A program made the position numbers and the translations under genes. From Hofstenia miamia (Eukaryota > Xenacoelomorpha > Acoela): a DNA stretch of 64,000 bases. Each line of letters starts with the position of its first letter. The first letter of the stretch is position 1. Below, in pieces: positions 60,193-64,000 of the stretch. The notes below the pieces were generated by a model. It saw only the letters and a list, made by a program, of their open reading frames with translations, was not told the origin of the DNA and made no database searches. The stretch spans positions 3,556,832-3,620,831 of the forward strand of contig SCFE01000001.1 in NCBI GenBank assembly GCA_004352715.1, given 5' to 3'.

Positions 60193-60387
60193 GTATGCAT
60201 TCCTCAATTATCTCTAATATGTACATATATTTTGCAAGCATTATCTTTTCAGAATAGTGAAAAACCCTTTGTTGAATTTTATCGTCAGTTTTTTAAATTG
60301 AAAAATTCGTACCTTCATCGGAACCATTTAATCCTATCAGTGATAAGTTTTGCTCAGAAATTAAAAGTTCCTACTGCAAAAATTTAA
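59811..60387 (+). CDS. Two exons of an unrecognised plus-strand gene
   Basis: Exon ending at 60003 (acceptor likely aaaaatag before 59811, donor TTTTCAG/gtttga) encodes EDKYVYNHAIFVVGIVTEIS, MGWSLDPILHHGQACLKDLK, DNLLANKYEYVGQSNSMFVE, TVFQ. The terminal exon 60253-60387 (acceptor atcttttcag) continues in phase 0: NSEKPFVEFYRQFFKLKNSY, LHRNHLILSVISFAQKLKV, PTAKI, stop. Composition, agreement of phase and good splice sites make it a convincing cellular gene. It looks like part of an all-helical cytosolic protein, but I recognise no family. The upstream exon(s) are not placed. Confidence 0.5.
60162..60190. repeat. (TA)n microsatellite in an intron
   Basis: A TA array between the two exons above. 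Confidence 0.9.
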
Positions 60388-62284
60388 AGACAGGAAAACT
60401 GAGAAGGCTAAATATGCAGATTTGTGATTTAGCCTTAGCATTTAAGCAAATATAAATAGTGAGCACCAGTTCTATAAGTTGCAGGAACAGCATTGGAGCA
60501 ACATTTAGGTTCAATTCCAACAATTTCTTATAAATCATGTCTATGTTTTCCAAGAAATATGAATGTCCATATTTCAGCAAATCTTTGATTTTTTTAAGTT
60601 TTAAAATTCATAAAAATCAAGATATTTATTCATCGTGAAATTCAAAGAAACTGGCTAAGTTCGCCTTTGCATATGAAATCTAGAGTCAGTTCTTTATCAA
60701 TAGTACATCGGGATATTAACGAATTTTTCGTTTCAAAAGTTGACAACAGCGAATCGAATGAGTGCAAATATTCACTAAGTGAATCTGCTTCAAGAAAATT
60801 TATTAATGCAGCTATTTTAAAATAAACGCCATTTATTAAACAAATTACTTCAACAATTCCTGCTACATTTAAGTTGATAGAGTTGATTATTTCTGAAAAA
60901 TTTAAATTTCAAAACTATTAGATTTCTCATATTTCAATCTATTTCTAAAAAATATATACTTTTTTTACAAAAAACTATTCCAAATGCATGTGTACAAAAT
61001 TTAAAACTACACAAACGCTTAGCTTTTTAGGCAGTATGGCCCCTGTGAGGTATAAAAATATACATATACAAAATTTAAATAAATCAGTGCAAATAAGTAG
61101 CTGATTCCAATAAAATTAACTTCCATTGACGTCATTTATTTTCACTACACTTTCTTCATCATCTTCTGTCGTCACGTGGTTCATGGCCTAATTCAATATA
61201 TTTTTACAATTTCTAACCAATGACAAAAATATTTGTCTACATTAGGTTAACAATTTTTGAATGTGTATGGGAAATACTATATTTGAACTCTAAAACTATT
61301 TGAAATACATCATGTAACAGCCTAGCTTAAATATCTATTTCTTATTTTTAAGCTCGTTAAAGAACTTCTGAAAAATAAGGGCAACGAAATAAATTTATAA
61401 TTGTTTTAATAATGCAGATGTAATGATTTCAATCTCATTCCAAAGACGTCTCTAAATCAAATATTTGTATTATACTAGATTGAAATAACAAAGACTATAT
61501 GTTTAAGATACTTCAATGTTTACATTTAATATAAATCATAGTTAGGTGTTAAATTTGGATATATGTCGATCACGAGTTCATATTAACAATTGATTGAGAT
61601 CAATTTAGTTTCGACTTATGATGGTCTCCTGGTGAGGGCCAATCGATAGAGATCGACAACCTTATCAATAAAAATATATTATTTGGATATACACCATAAA
61701 TGAGAGCAATTGAATGGACAATAAGCAAAAATGAAATGAAATCAGAAATTTCAATGACATGACGAATAAACTGCTGAAATTACTTGCTATTTACCTTGAC
61801 AATTGTGGAATATTTTGGAATAAGATGCTAAAAGATTTTGTTATGTGAAATCCCTTCAAACAATATTTATACACATACATAGCCATGCTATGGTAACAAA
61901 TGAATTGTCAAATAAAAAAATCACCAATATGTTTCTACTATAAATTAGAATTGATTACGTAATCAGCATAATGACATCATCAACTATTTATTTGTCCCAT
62001 TTTGTAGAGGAAGGATTGTCTTAGTAACGTTCAAGGTTAGTAGGAAAATGTTTAGTGGAAAAGTTTTTATTAGGGGAGGGAGCGGTAGGGTGAATCAATA
62101 CCCAATCTGAGTTCAACAGACAAGAATATCATGTGACAAATAGGGTTAAGTGCAATAAATCTGTTATCATTTATTAATGTTTGTTTCATATCTAGTGCAA
62201 AGCATAGCAAAATTTGTTCACAAAATTTTGATAAAATAAATCAAATAGTTGTAACATCAATCAATTGTGACAGCTAATTTTAAA

Positions 62285-62316
<32 letters not shown>

Positions 62317-62522
62317 GTATTATATATAATCTTAATACATATGCATAGATTAACTGTCTAAAATTTCATTATTCATAAACATACTTCAGTTAGAGAAGTC
62401 TCTGCAGCTAAGTGATTAGATTTTAGTGATCCATAGTTACAATAGAGATTACACTCAATTGGTTCTTCTCCCTAAATAATTATATACATTTGAAAAAATA
62501 TATTGGAAAATGTAGCATCATA
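60388..62522. other. Intergenic, no gene recognised
   Basis: AT-rich. (TA)n at about 62289-62316. No convincing exon. Confidence 0.35.
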
Positions 62523-63556
62523 TACGAATAAATAATAAGAACACAATTTCTTTGTTCATATGAAGAACAAAAACTTGAAATCTACACATTTTTAAATATT
62601 TTAAATAAATAGGAAGTAGCTAAAGATTCTTAAATTAGAATACTTTATTTAAATTTAACATTATATAAACAGATGATTTGTCGTATTTGACTGATTTATT
62701 ACAAATTTGTTTCTATTTTTTCTAAAATGGTTAAATTAATTCCTTAGTAAAGAAATTATAAAAAGGTTGAAATAGAATTAATCATTCATCACTGTACGTT
62801 TATGATATATTTATTTCACACAAATTGAAAAAATACATTTATTAGCTTTCGATATGAATAGCAATTATAAAAACCTGAGAATGTTTTGAGTGTAAAAACC
62901 CTGAAATACTTACGTCTTGGATGCGTTGAATATCATGTGCTGAAAATGGCGGAATGGATTTTTCGTAAAAAGAGTCAAACAACGCAAAATTACAAACATA
63001 GTGACCTTTTTCTTTGGTAACCATATTCCTAAAATGAAATTTGAATAATTTCAATTTAGCAACAATATTCTATGTTATCCCTCTCTTTCTTGCAACATAA
63101 CGTTACTGTTTTCGGACACTAAATCTAGTTAAGAATATATAGCCTGTGCAATGTGGAAGTTATTATTTAGGAGCAAAAAAATGCTAACCTAATGTTTTAA
63201 ATTTAATAACAAATAAAAATATCCTCCTAATTAGAATTATTATTATATAATATAGCTATATTATGTTAAACTAACTGAAAAAGGAAGATGTAAAATTGAA
63301 TTGCTAAGCGAGTAACCGTTACCCAAAATAAATTTCTAGTTGTAAACTTCAATTTTGAAATGAACAAAAGAAATTAACCATCTGTACTTTACCGAACAAT
63401 TGATTTTCTTTAGAAATTGTATTATTAAGGTAAATATTTTTAGAAAAAAATTAAAAGAATTGTTCTAGAAGTGGATGAAAATTGTAGAAGCGAATAAATG
63501 GGGTCCGATCCATAGTTACGAATAAATAATAAGAACACAATTTCTTTGTTCATATG
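62523..63556. repeat. 40-bp direct repeat pair
   Basis: TACGAATAAATAATAAGAAC followed by ACAATTTCTTTGTTCATATG occurs identically at 62523-62562 and 63517-63556. The first copy may mark a recent local duplication or the ends of a small insert. Confidence 0.8.
62914..63028 (-). CDS. Internal exon of an unrecognised minus-strand gene
   Basis: 115 nt with strong splice sites: acceptor tttcattttag and donor CAAGAC/gtaagt. It encodes NMVTKEKGHYVCNFALFDSF, YEKSIPPFSAHDIQRIQD. Phase 1 in, phase 0 out. The protein-like composition and consensus donor make this the best isolated exon in the right end of the window. The family is not recognised; the neighbouring exons may lie beyond the window (5') and toward 56 kb (3'). 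Confidence 0.55.
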
Positions 63557-63573
63557 TTATTTGTAAATAACAG

Positions 63574-63642
63574 AATAGCAGTCCGAAAACGGCACCAGAG
63601 GCTCATAATCAATCACAGAATGACCTTAGAAGGAACGGCTAA
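63574..63642 (+). CDS. Candidate terminal exon, 22 codons
   Basis: Acceptor tttgtaaataacag, then NSSPKTAPEAHNQSQNDLRR, NG, stop; AATAAA follows at about 63784. Hydrophilic and low in the Ile/Lys/Phe bias of chance frames. It begins 17 bp after the second 40-bp repeat. No upstream exon identified. Confidence 0.25.
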   Translation, partial: NSSPKTAPEAHNQSQNDLRRNG

Positions 63643-64000
63643 AGAACTACAATTTATCGAAAACATATTTTATAATATACAAGTTACATGTTACATTTTT
63701 GCAAAAAATAATCACTTTATTTCTACATTTGATGAGCAACAGTGAATTTGTGTGAAAATTTAAAAAAATGTAAACAAATAACAAATAAAGATCTATAATG
63801 TAAAAAATTCTTTGGCTATCCTGAAAAGCACTTATTGAAATAAAAGCGTTTTGTTTATTGCATTGAACAAAGGCATTAAACCACTTCTACACGTAATCCA
63901 TGATTCTATTTATAGAAATTTTAATTGTAATTTTGTTTCACTATTCTGTTATTGTTACTAGGTCAATTTTAAATCAAACAGCACTACAAGAATGCAGGTA

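Noticed and set aside
1-64000. CRISPR arrays, bacterial operons, ribosome binding sites
   Set aside because: The window is eukaryotic; no regularly spaced direct repeats with unique spacers were seen.

Overview
The window is AT-rich eukaryotic, almost certainly invertebrate animal, draft-assembly DNA. It has GT-AG introns, one intronless transporter gene, a lipid-anchored CAP-domain gene of the GAPR-1 type, and many decayed animal-type transposons: CR1/L2-like LINEs, Tc1/mariner elements and a Penelope-like fragment. (TA)n microsatellites and N gaps are common. I cannot name the species. A flatworm- or cnidarian-like genome would fit, but nothing here decides it.

Layout. 0-8.4 kb is a transposon graveyard: Tc1/mariner relics, a reverse-transcriptase relic of an unfamiliar type, and a minus-strand LINE whose N-terminal region carries a 2A-like GIECNPGP motif. 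9.0-9.9 kb is a scaffolding error; its middle piece matches the left edge of the 46.7 kb gap. At 10.7-12.0 kb lies an intact 12-TM major facilitator gene, closest by eye to SLC18B1. Between 14.4 and 15.6 kb sit repeated hairpins whose arms show a paired base change. From 18.8 to 27.0 kb, three same-strand copies of an unrecognised two-exon mini-gene encode roughly 88-residue Ser/Asn-rich proteins starting MGxPHS. Two copies are intact; the third is frameshifted. A mariner derivative lies beside the third copy, and the second copy preserves the empty site. Flanking sequence is duplicated in direct and in inverted orientation. 28-34 kb is sparse, with two weak terminal-exon candidates. 34-39.3 kb holds two plus-strand LINE relics, a GC-rich foreign-looking block and a further transposon relic. 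39.3-49.9 kb is mostly microsatellites and unrecognised AT-rich DNA around a 1 kb gap. 49.97-55.57 kb holds the four-exon GAPR-1-like gene, whose last intron contains four transposon relics. 56-64 kb has several exon-like pieces on both strands that I cannot name, and a TIR element with roughly 130 bp termini.

How the genes relate. No operon or pathway is visible. The GAPR-1-like protein and the mini-gene family independently begin with N-myristoylation-type sequences, so both may be membrane-tethered; that is inference. The strongest candidate for something undescribed is the mini-gene family at 18.8-27.0 kb. Several single-N positions join near-identical sequence, which points to unmerged overlapping or allelic contigs. 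Copy counts and element lengths near them should be treated with caution.
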